From Acidobacterium sp. (GTDB lineage: Bacteria > Acidobacteriota > Terriglobia > Terriglobales > Acidobacteriaceae): DNA of 64,000 nt. Below the pieces are notes generated by a model. The model worked only from the letters and a program-made list of their open reading frames with translations. It made no database searches and was not told the DNA's origin. The stretch is taken from positions 62,281-126,280 of the forward strand of contig PMUI01000091.1 in assembly GCA_003166955.1 (NCBI GenBank), given 5' to 3'. Both the position numbers and the translations under genes were made by a program. Below, one piece after another: positions 57,302-64,000 of the stretch (its first letter is position 1; each line of letters starts with the position of its first letter).

Positions 57302-59374
57302 ATGGGAATGATGAAGCTGAAGTGCCCTCGAACTCTGCTGCTGGCCCTGGCCGCCTTTCTGCCTGCGCTGGGCAGCGCGCCCGTGCTTGCCGCGAATACG
57401 ACGCCTTGGGCTCCCACCGGCCCCGACGGCGGCGATGCGCGCCGCTTCGCCTTCAGCGCGCGCGACCCCAACCGCATCTATCTGGGAACCACCGACAGCT
57501 GGATCTATGTCTCTTCTGACCAGGGCTCATCGTGGTCGCGCCTGGCCCGGCTCGGCACCAGAGACGATCTGGTGGTCGACGGCCTGGTCGTCGATCGCTC
57601 CGACCCGAAGACTCTCTACGCCGCCGTCTGGGTCATGGATCATCCCGACGGCGGCATCTACATCAGCCACGATCAGGGACACACATGGTCCGAAGCCGCC
57701 GACATGCATGGGCAATCGGTGCGCGCGCTCACCCAGGCCTCGTCGAATCCACGCGTGCTGATAGCGGGCACCCTGACCGGCGTCTACCGCAGCTCCGACA
57801 GAGGTCTGCACTGGCAGGAAATCAGCCCGCCCGGCGGTGCCGAAATTCACGAAGTGGAATCGATCGCCATCGACCCTTACGATCCGGAAATCATCTACGC
57901 CGGAACCTGGCATCTTCCCTGGAAGACCAACGATGGCGGAGCGCACTGGACCAACATCCGCCAGGGCGTGATCGACGACTCCGATGTGTTCTCGATGATT
58001 GTCGATCCCTCCCGTCCCAGCGTGATGTTTCTCAGCGCCTGCTCGGGAATCTACAAAAGTGACAACTTCGGTTACGAATTCCGCAAAGTCCAGGGCATTC
58101 CTTCCACCGCGCGTCGCACCCGCTCGCTGCGCATGGACCCGGCGGAGCGCAACACCGTCTATGCCGGCACCACCGAGGGTCTTTACAGGACCCAGGACGG
58201 CGGCGAGAACTGGGCCCGCACCACTGGCCCGGACGTGATCGTCAACGACGTCTACATCGATCCCCGCAATCCAAAGCACGTGCTGCTGGCGACCGATCGC
58301 AGCGGCGTGCTGGCCAGCGAAGACGGCGCGGCCGCATTTCAGGATTCCAATACGGGATTTTCGCAGCGCCAGGTCGCCGCTCTCCTCGTCGATGAAAAGT
58401 CGTCCGGCACCATGTACGCCGGCGTCATCAACGACAAGACCTGGGGCGGCGTCTTCGTCAGCAACGATCTCGGCAGCACCTGGAAGCAGCAGAGCGACGG
58501 GCTGCATGGCGGCGACGTCTTTGTCCTCGCGCAGAGCGACGACGGCACCCTGCTGGCAGGCAGCAGCGATGGGATTTTCCGCTGGGATGGAAATTCCTGG
58601 GTGCATGCCGATGCGCTGGCAGGGCAGCCGGATCCGCCTGAGTTTCCGCCTCCGGTGAAAACCATCCCGCGCGGAAAGAATCGGCGTGCTGCACATCCGG
58701 TCCCGGTTGCTGCCAGGGCCGAAGCTCCCGCACAGCTCCGGGGTCGGATCACTGCGCTTGCATCCTCAGGTAGCACCTGGTTCGCGGCCACCTCGCAGGG
58801 CATCTTCCGCAGCACCGACCGCGGAACCTCATGGACGCCGGCTCTCACCACTGACGCGGCCAAAGCCTTTACCGGCGCCGGCGATTATCTGACCATCGCC
58901 GCCGATGGAAACCGTGTCTTCATCGGCCGCCGCGAAGGCATCGCCGCTTCGGAAGACAACGGCGCAACCTGGCAATCCCTCACATTCCCCGCCGGCCTGA
59001 CGGTTCTCGCGGCTCTGGCCCTCACACCCGACGGCACGCTGTGGGCTGGCGGCCGCGAAGGCGTCTTCTATTCCCAGGATCACGGCAGCACCTGGTCAGC
59101 CCTCAGGCGTCTGCCCGTCGTCGCGGTCAACAGCCTCACGTGGGATGCGTCGCTGAGCCGCCTGATCGTCACCTGCAACGTGGGCACCGTGATCTACTCC
59201 GTCGACCCCCACGATCAGTCCTGGACCTGGTGGAATACCGGCTGGACCGTGCATTCGGTCGCCTCGCTGAACGGCAGGCTCGCCGCCGCCTCGCTCTACA
59301 GCGGCGTCGTCCTGCAGCCCGCCGCAGAGACAACCGCCAGAACTGGCGAGGCCGTGCAGGACGCACGCAGATAG
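57302..59374 (+). CDS. Exported BNR-repeat / beta-propeller protein
   Basis: About 690 aa (ATG codons at 57302, 57308 and 57311 are all possible). A signal peptide (RTLLLALAAFLPALGSAPVLA) is followed by many BNR/Asp-box repeats of the form S-x-D-x-G-x-x-W: SSDQGSSW, SHDQGHTW, SSDRGLHW, TNDGGAHW, TQDGGENW, SNDLGSTW, STDRGTSW, SEDNGATW, SQDHGSTW. This predicts one or two beta-propellers as in sialidases, xyloglucanases and Ycf48-type assembly factors. No catalytic residues can be assigned. A Pro/Arg-rich hinge (PEFPPPVKTIPRGKNRR) separates two repeat blocks. Confidence 0.88.
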   Translation: MGMMKLKCPRTLLLALAAFLPALGSAPVLAANTTPWAPTGPDGGDARRFAFSARDPNRIYLGTTDSWIYVSSDQGSSWSRLARLGTRDDLVVDGLVVDRSDPKTLYAAVWVMDHPDGGIYISHDQGHTWSEAADMHGQSVRALTQASSNPRVLIAGTLTGVYRSSDRGLHWQEISPPGGAEIHEVESIAIDPYDPEIIYAGTWHLPWKTNDGGAHWTNIRQGVIDDSDVFSMIVDPSRPSVMFLSACSGIYKSDNFGYEFRKVQGIPSTARRTRSLRMDPAERNTVYAGTTEGLYRTQDGGENWARTTGPDVIVNDVYIDPRNPKHVLLATDRSGVLASEDGAAAFQDSNTGFSQRQVAALLVDEKSSGTMYAGVINDKTWGGVFVSNDLGSTWKQQSDGLHGGDVFVLAQSDDGTLLAGSSDGIFRWDGNSWVHADALAGQPDPPEFPPPVKTIPRGKNRRAAHPVPVAARAEAPAQLRGRITALASSGSTWFAATSQGIFRSTDRGTSWTPALTTDAAKAFTGAGDYLTIAADGNRVFIGRREGIAASEDNGATWQSLTFPAGLTVLAALALTPDGTLWAGGREGVFYSQDHGSTWSALRRLPVVAVNSLTWDASLSRLIVTCNVGTVIYSVDPHDQSWTWWNTGWTVHSVASLNGRLAAASLYSGVVLQPAAETTARTGEAVQDARR

Positions 59375-59376
59375 CT

Positions 59377-59835
59377 GTGGCCCTCTCGCTGCGGCTCATT
59401 GCACCGAGCGATTTCCCGAAACTCTACGCGCTCGATCAGGCCTGCTTCGCACCCGGCATTGCATGGTCGAAGGCCGAGCTGCAGTACTTCCTCAAATATC
59501 CCGGCAATATCGGCGTGCTCGTCGAAGACGAAACCGGGCGCCTCGCCGGCTTTGCCATCGCCGGAAAGCAGCGTCGCCAGGGAGCCGTCTTCGGGCGCCT
59601 GATCACCATCGACGTCGATGCGGCGCTCCGCCGGCGCGGCATCGGCCACAGGTTGCTGGAGGAGACTGAAACGCAGCTTCGCGCCCAGGGTGCGACCGCG
59701 GTGCTCCTTGAGGTCGCCGTCGACAACACCACAGCGCAGAGCTTCTACGAACGCCACGGTTTCATCCGCACCGGCCGCATTCCCGGCTATTACCTCGGCC
59801 GCATCGACGCCCTGGTGATGGAGAAACCTCTCTGA
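59377..59835 (+). CDS. rimI: RimI-like ribosomal-protein-alanine N-acetyltransferase
   Basis: I use the GTG at 59377, two bases after the stop of the propeller gene; the frame is open far upstream inside that gene. The 152-aa GNAT protein has ITIDVDAALRRRGIGHRLLE (acetyl-CoA motif A) and LEVAVDNTTAQSFYERHGF (motif B), then IPGYYLGRIDALVMEKPL, close to RimI, which acetylates the N-terminal Ala of ribosomal protein S18. Another GNAT substrate cannot be excluded. Usual partners tsaB and tsaD are not adjacent. Confidence 0.8.
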   Translation: MALSLRLIAPSDFPKLYALDQACFAPGIAWSKAELQYFLKYPGNIGVLVEDETGRLAGFAIAGKQRRQGAVFGRLITIDVDAALRRRGIGHRLLEETETQLRAQGATAVLLEVAVDNTTAQSFYERHGFIRTGRIPGYYLGRIDALVMEKPL

Positions 59836-59872
59836 CAACGCAAGCCTGCCGCCTTGACCCCACGCGACTACA

Positions 59873-60712
59873 ATGAAGGTAATGCCTCGCATCAGAGTGC
59901 GTTTCGCGTGCTGGATCGCGGCCCTTGCGTGTCCGATTCTGCTCTGCGCAGCCCCTCCGGCCTTTTCCCAAGCCGTCAAAGACCTGCCCAAGCCCACCGA
60001 CTACGTCAGCGACTACGCCCACGTAATGTCGCCTCAGTCGATCGATCAGCTGAACCACCTCTGTGGCGAAGTGGATCACGAAGCGCACGCGCAGATCGCC
60101 GTCGTCACCGTTAACACGACGAACGGAGAGCCGATCCAGCAATACGCCGTCGAGTTGGAGGACGCCTGGAAAGTCGGTCCCAAAGGCAGCGACCGCGGCG
60201 TGATCGTGCTGCTGGCCGTCAAGGATCGCCGCCGTTGGATCGAGACCGGCTACGGCCTCGAAGGCATTCTGCCCGATGGCAAAGTCGGTGAGATCAGCCG
60301 CCAGACGGTGCCGATGCTGCGCAACAACGATTTCGACGGCGCGGTGACCCTCGCTGTCGACGAAATCTCCCAGATCATTGCCCAGGACGCGGGCGTCCAA
60401 CTCCAGCCCCTGACCCGCTGGGGCGCGCAACAGCAGCGGCCTCATGCGACCGTGGGCCAGATCATCGGCGGCATCGTCTTCCTCATCCTCGTCGTGATCT
60501 TTCTGGTCTGGGCCGGCGGCCATGGCCTGCTCGGCTTCCTACTGGGCATTTTCTTGGGCGGCGGGCGCTGGGGCGGCGGAGGTTGGGGTGGTGGTGGAGG
60601 CTTCGGCGGAGGCGGAGATTTTGGCGGTGGTGGTGGCGGCGACAGTGGCAGCGGATTTGGCGGCTTCGGCGGCGGCAGCACCGGCGGAGGCGGAGCCGGC
60701 GGTAGCTGGTAA
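59873..60712 (+). CDS. TPM-domain protein with Gly-rich tail (YgcG type)
   Basis: A 279-aa protein with a signal peptide (MPRIRVRFACWIAALACPI). The TPM domain (about residues 40-175) has YVSDYAHVMSPQSIDQLNHL, AQIAVVTVNTTNGEPIQQYA and RRRWIETGYGLEGILPDGKV. A transmembrane helix follows (about 200-230, IIGGIVFLILVVIFLVWAGG) and a tail made almost only of Gly with Trp, Phe, Asp and Ser. TPM proteins may have phosphatase activity (TLP18.3) or act in photosystem or respiratory complex repair. The LemA gene 34 bp downstream is a conserved partner. Confidence 0.92.
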   Translation: MKVMPRIRVRFACWIAALACPILLCAAPPAFSQAVKDLPKPTDYVSDYAHVMSPQSIDQLNHLCGEVDHEAHAQIAVVTVNTTNGEPIQQYAVELEDAWKVGPKGSDRGVIVLLAVKDRRRWIETGYGLEGILPDGKVGEISRQTVPMLRNNDFDGAVTLAVDEISQIIAQDAGVQLQPLTRWGAQQQRPHATVGQIIGGIVFLILVVIFLVWAGGHGLLGFLLGIFLGGGRWGGGGWGGGGGFGGGGDFGGGGGGDSGSGFGGFGGGSTGGGGAGGSW

Positions 60713-60746
60713 CATCGAATCGAATTTCGCAAGGGAGAGCAACGCA

Positions 60747-61328
60747 ATGATGCGTCGTGGTCTGTGGATCGCAGTAGCCGTGGTGGCCGTAATTGTGTTC
60801 GCGGGGCTGCTGGTGTTCGGCAGCTTTGTCAGCGCGCAAAAGCAAATGGTGGCGAAGCAGGAAGCAGTCGCGGCGCAGTGGTCGAACGTGCAGGCGCAGC
60901 TGCAGCGCCGCGCCGACCTGATTCCGAACCTCGTCGCCACCGTAAAGGGCTACGCCACCCACGAAGAAACCGTCTTCGCCGACGTCGATAAAGCGCGCGA
61001 ATCGCTCCTCGCCGCGCACGATCCCCAGAGCAAGATCGCCGCCAACGGCCAACTGGACGGCGCGCTCGGCCGTCTCCTCGCTGTCGCGGAAAACTACCCC
61101 AACCTGAAAGCCAACGAGAATTTCCTGCAATTGCAGGATCAGCTCGAAGGCACCGAGAATCGCATAGCCGTCGAGCGCGAGAGGTATAACGCCGCGATAC
61201 GCGACTACAACACCTTCATTCGGCAAATCCCCAACAACATCTGGGCGCGCCTGGCAGGATTCCAGCCCAACAACGCCTACTTCGAGGCGAGCCCCTCATC
61301 CCAGGCCGCACCCCAGGTGCATTTCTAA
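60747..61328 (+). CDS. lemA: LemA-family protein
   Basis: A 193-aa protein with an N-terminal membrane anchor (LWIAVAVVAVIVFAGLLVFG) and the LemA helical bundle: VAAQWSNVQAQLQRRADLIP, NLVATVKGYATHEETVFADV, LAVAENYPNLKANENFLQLQ and IAVERERYNAAIRDYN, ending PNNIWARLAGFQP. AGGGAG precedes the ATG. LemA proteins pair with TPM proteins in many bacteria; their exact function is unknown. Confidence 0.95.
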   Translation: MMRRGLWIAVAVVAVIVFAGLLVFGSFVSAQKQMVAKQEAVAAQWSNVQAQLQRRADLIPNLVATVKGYATHEETVFADVDKARESLLAAHDPQSKIAANGQLDGALGRLLAVAENYPNLKANENFLQLQDQLEGTENRIAVERERYNAAIRDYNTFIRQIPNNIWARLAGFQPNNAYFEASPSSQAAPQVHF

Positions 61329-61350
61329 ATAGACAGGAACCATAACCGAG

Positions 61351-62718
61351 CTATACCGCAATCAAGATCCGCAGATCGCGCAGATTATTCCCGGTCGGCC
61401 CGGTCACGATCGTATCGCCCAGGGAAGTGAACAGCGTGCAAGCGTCGAAGTGTGCCAGCGTCGTCGCGGGATCGAAGTTGTAGCTCTTCGCCCGCGCAAT
61501 CGTCGTGGCATCCGCAATCGCGCCGGCTGCGGGACTGTTGCCATCGATGCCATCCGACCCGGCGCTCAACACCGCCAGCGCCTCGCCCTCGTGTCGGGCC
61601 AGATCCAGCGCGCACTGCAGCACAAATTGCTGGTTGCGCCCACCGCACCCCGGGCTCTTGCTCAGGTTCACCGTCACTTCGCCGCTCGAAAGCAAACACA
61701 CACGGCGATACTCACTGCGCAATTCATGAAAGCGCGCCAGCAGATATTTCGCGGCCTCAGCATAGTCCCAGTCGTCGCACGTGTTGTCGATGATCACCTT
61801 GTATCCCAGCGATTGCGCATGATCCCGGGCCGCATTCACGAAGTCGTGGTTCGAAAGCAGCGTGTCGAACTGCGCATGCTGAAAGGCAACCGCCGCATTC
61901 TCCTGGTCCTTCTTCGCATTCGGCGTCGCTCCCTCGCTATTCTGCAGCTTCTTGAAATACTCCCGCACCGCCGGCGGAAACTTCTCCGGCAAATGAAAAC
62001 GCTCCAGAATCTCCGCGCACTCCGCCATCGTGGAGAAATCCGGCAGTGTAGGTGACGACGCAACCGCAGCCAAATCCTTCAGTGGCACGTCCGCCAGCAG
62101 CAACGAGAGCTTCTCCGCCGCGGGCGCCGCCAGCGCCAGCCGTCCGCCCTTCACTGCGGAAAAATACTTGCGCACCGTATTGATTTCGGTGATCGTCGCC
62201 CCGCTCGCCACCAGCGTTTCGTGGAACGCAATCGTATCGTCCAGCGTAATTTTCCGATCGCGCGGTAACTCCAGCATCGCGGATCCACCACCGCTGATCA
62301 GGAAAAAGACAAACGTCGTCTTCTTCGCGCCCTTTAGCAAAGAAAGTGCTGCGCGCGCCGCCGCCAGCGAATCCTCGTTCGGCAGCGGATGCCCGCCCTC
62401 AAAGTAGCGGATGTGCCGGTTGCGCTTCTTCGGGATCACCGGCGCAGAACAAACGCCGTGCAGATGCATCTTCGGCGGCAGCCGCTCCAGCAGCGCGTTG
62501 AGCATCGTGAGCGCAGCCTTGCCGAGGGCGATGACGTAAATCTCTTTGAAACTGTCCAGCGGCTGCGCCATCGAGGGCAGCCGCGGCGAAGGATGCCGCA
62601 CCAGCGTCCTGCCTTCGAAGTGCAGATGGCGATCGAACGCCTTGGGAATGTCGCAAGCCTGCAGAGCCCGGTCGAATATGTCTCTTGAAACGGCGTATAG
62701 TTCCTCGAGCGGGGTCAT
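61351..62718 (-). CDS. Glycerate 2-kinase (DUF4147/MOFRL type)
   Basis: A 455-aa protein (ATG at 62718 in an ATGA overlap with the hydrolase gene). The N-terminal DUF4147 domain has YVIALGKAALTMLNALLE, FFLISGGGSAMLELPRD and TEINTVRKYFSAVKGGRLA. The C-terminal MOFRL domain has LLSSGEVTVNLSKSPGCGGR, NQQFVLQCALDLA and AGSDGIDGNSPAAGAIAD. It phosphorylates D-glycerate at C2, feeding 2-phosphoglycerate to enolase. It converges with lemA, 22 bp apart. Confidence 0.95.
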   Translation of the reverse strand: MTPLEELYAVSRDIFDRALQACDIPKAFDRHLHFEGRTLVRHPSPRLPSMAQPLDSFKEIYVIALGKAALTMLNALLERLPPKMHLHGVCSAPVIPKKRNRHIRYFEGGHPLPNEDSLAAARAALSLLKGAKKTTFVFFLISGGGSAMLELPRDRKITLDDTIAFHETLVASGATITEINTVRKYFSAVKGGRLALAAPAAEKLSLLLADVPLKDLAAVASSPTLPDFSTMAECAEILERFHLPEKFPPAVREYFKKLQNSEGATPNAKKDQENAAVAFQHAQFDTLLSNHDFVNAARDHAQSLGYKVIIDNTCDDWDYAEAAKYLLARFHELRSEYRRVCLLSSGEVTVNLSKSPGCGGRNQQFVLQCALDLARHEGEALAVLSAGSDGIDGNSPAAGAIADATTIARAKSYNFDPATTLAHFDACTLFTSLGDTIVTGPTGNNLRDLRILIAV

Positions 62719-63392
62719 TGTCGGAGAAGGGGGAAACAACCTTGCCCCCACGCGCGGATGGCTTGCCTCACGTCATCCAGCTTACTCGCAAAAAAGTGAT
62801 CCGCTTCGGAAATCCACACCATCTCCTTCGGCTCGCGCGCCAGCGCCACGACGGCCTCCACTTCAGAAACCGGACCGTACTGATCCCGCATCCCGCTCAC
62901 GAAGAGCTTGGGTTGCGCACAGTCGCGCAGAAACGCGTAGTCATAATCGCGACCCTCCGCATGCGTTGGAATTCCGAGAGCCACCAGACCGATAACCCTC
63001 GGATCGCCACAGCACGCGCGCAGCCCGACATAGGATCCAAACGAGAATCCCGCAAACAGAATCGGCAAATGAAATTCCCGATCCAGCCAGTCGAGCGCGG
63101 CACGAACGTCGTCGATTTCACCCCGTCCGTCGTCATGCTCTCCATCGCTCAATCCGGTACCGCGAAAATTAAACCGCAGCACCGGCAGGCCGAACCTCTG
63201 GAACGCCTTCATCGCGTGGTACACCACCTTGTTGTGCATCGTGCCGCCGCCCAGTGGATGCGGATGGCATACCAGCGCCGCGTACGGCGCGTCCGGAGCG
63301 CCCGCATTCAGCAACGCCTCCAGCCGTCCCGCGGGTCCGCGAAGATCGTCGACGGTGCGCAGCATGGCCGATCCAACGTGAGACTGCGTCAT
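62715..63392 (-). CDS. Alpha/beta hydrolase
   Basis: A 225-aa protein of the small dienelactone-hydrolase-like group found in many bacteria: ALVCHPHPLGGGTMHNKVVY near the N-terminus, FNFRGTGLSDGEHDDGRGEI, the nucleophile elbow FAGFSFGSYVGL, and the acid/His region FVSGMRDQYGP and ISEADHFFASK. The Ser-Asp-His triad appears complete. The substrate is unknown. Its stop overlaps the glycerate kinase start (ATGA), so they are co-expressed. Confidence 0.92.
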   Translation of the reverse strand: MTQSHVGSAMLRTVDDLRGPAGRLEALLNAGAPDAPYAALVCHPHPLGGGTMHNKVVYHAMKAFQRFGLPVLRFNFRGTGLSDGEHDDGRGEIDDVRAALDWLDREFHLPILFAGFSFGSYVGLRACCGDPRVIGLVALGIPTHAEGRDYDYAFLRDCAQPKLFVSGMRDQYGPVSEVEAVVALAREPKEMVWISEADHFFASKLDDVRQAIRAWGQGCFPLLRQ

Positions 63393-63439
63393 CTCTGTTC
63401 ATTGTACGAAGCATGCCTCGCGTATTCTGGTCCTTCATC

Positions 63440-64000
63440 ATGAGCCTCGATCCCCTTCAGCTCACGCGCCGCCTGGTGGACATCGAGTCCATCACCTACA
63501 ACGAAGGCGCAGTGGGCGCGTTCCTGGCGGAGTTCCTCGCCGAGCGCGGTTTCGCGGTCGAAAAAATGCCGGTCGAGCAGCATCAGGAAAGCCGCTCCAC
63601 CAGCGAGCGCTTCAACGTCTACGCGTGCGTCCCGGGCCAAACGCCCGACGTCGTCTTCTCCACGCACATGGATACGGTGCCGCCCTTCATCCTTTCCAGC
63701 GAGGACGAACAATTCATCTACGGCCGCGGTTCGTGTGACGCCAAAGGCATCATCGCCGCGCAAATCTTCGCCGCCGAAAAACTGCGCGAGCATGGAATCC
63801 GCGTGGGTCTGCTGTTTCTCGTCGGCGAGGAACGCGACTCGGCGGGTGCCAAGACCGCCAACCAGCACCCCCGCGGCAGCCGCTTCTTCATCAATGGCGA
63901 GCCCACCGACAATCGCATTGCGTTGGCCTCGAAGGGCGCGTTGCGCGCCGTGATCCGTGCCACCGGCAAAATGGCGCACTCCGCCTATCCCGAACTGGGC
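63440..64000 (+). CDS. M20-family metallopeptidase / deacylase, N-terminal part (runs off window)
   Basis: 187 codons from the ATG at 63440 to the window edge without a stop. The sequence opens MSLDPLQLTRRLVDIESITY and carries the metal site VVFSTHMDTVPPF, the bridging-Asp region YGRGSCDAKGIIAAQIFA and the catalytic Glu pair LVGEERDSAGA, then KGALRAVIRATGKMAHSAYP of the dimerisation domain. It belongs to the ArgE/DapE/CPG2 group of zinc-dependent amidohydrolases. Which acyl-amino acid it cleaves needs the missing C-terminus. Confidence 0.93.
   Translation, partial: MSLDPLQLTRRLVDIESITYNEGAVGAFLAEFLAERGFAVEKMPVEQHQESRSTSERFNVYACVPGQTPDVVFSTHMDTVPPFILSSEDEQFIYGRGSCDAKGIIAAQIFAAEKLREHGIRVGLLFLVGEERDSAGAKTANQHPRGSRFFINGEPTDNRIALASKGALRAVIRATGKMAHSAYPELG

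Noticed and set aside
63389-63979. 196-codon frame antisense to the M20 peptidase
   Set aside because: It mirrors a clear M20 metallopeptidase with intact metal ligands.

Overview
The window is a chromosomal stretch of a GC-rich Gram-negative bacterium, most likely an Acidobacteriota of the class Terriglobia. The inference rests on protein style. There is a giant sedolisin with Ig-like repeats and a poly-Gly, membrane-hairpin C-terminus, a carboxypeptidase-regulatory-domain secreted protein, a collagen-like secreted protein, an OprB-type porin, a GlgM-type glycogen synthase, and many short lipoprotein or signal-peptide proteins of unknown function. I see no rRNA, tRNA, CRISPR array, prophage, transposase or integrase.

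Regions. 1-6.1 kb: a partial SDR oxidoreductase, unknown genes, a secreted phosphoesterase, and ffh coupled to a tiny membrane protein. A decayed copy of the ffh 5' end lies 1.7 kb upstream of ffh, on the far side of the phosphoesterase. A collagen-like protein follows. 6.1-16 kb (mostly minus strand): a MerR regulator, an old-yellow-enzyme, a GT39-like glycosyltransferase, the sedolisin and a coupled pair of unknown genes. 16-21 kb: a HigBA toxin-antitoxin module with a palindromic operator, glmU, a lone sigma-like protein, an HD-GYP response regulator preceded by three 17-bp direct repeats, and a pterin dehydratase. 21.0-21.25 kb: a promoter-to-terminator unit without a convincing ORF that folds like a structured ncRNA (6S-like). 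21.3-33 kb: small exported proteins, an Hfq-like protein coupled to an inositol-monophosphatase, ferredoxin, an ECF sigma/anti-sigma pair, aroK coupled to an AI-2E exporter, and a ctaB-DUF420 oxidase-assembly group. 33-36 kb: an HTH protein, a small Cys-rich protein behind a roughly 260-nt structured leader, AraC, VOC and MmcQ/YjbR proteins. 36-39 kb (minus): lipoprotein-DAHP synthase-recR, and a DUF488 protein. 39-48 kb: enolase and phosphoglycerate mutase around a DUF2059 protein, glgM, a porin, and a CsoR/FrmR-family sensor with its own dyad. 48-55 kb: a nitronate-monooxygenase-like enzyme, the nitrogen-control cluster amt-glnK-glnD, and a solitary nuoB. 55-64 kb: an OmpA-like barrel protein, a BNR propeller, rimI, a TPM-LemA pair, glycerate 2-kinase coupled to an alpha/beta hydrolase, and a partial M20 peptidase.

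How genes work together. The clearest functional units are amt/glnK/glnD (ammonium uptake, PII signalling and PII uridylylation), ctaB/DUF420 (haem O and oxidase assembly), eno/gpmI (lower glycolysis), DAHP synthase and aroK (shikimate pathway, separate loci), higBA, and the ECF sigma/anti-sigma pair. The most unusual signals are non-coding: the ncRNA unit at 21.03-21.25 kb, the structured leader at 33.47-33.73 kb, the relic ffh start at 1.38-1.44 kb, and short direct or inverted repeats in front of regulatory genes. The most unusual protein feature is an Ig-like domain of the sedolisin that appears to be split by a two-helix membrane hairpin.
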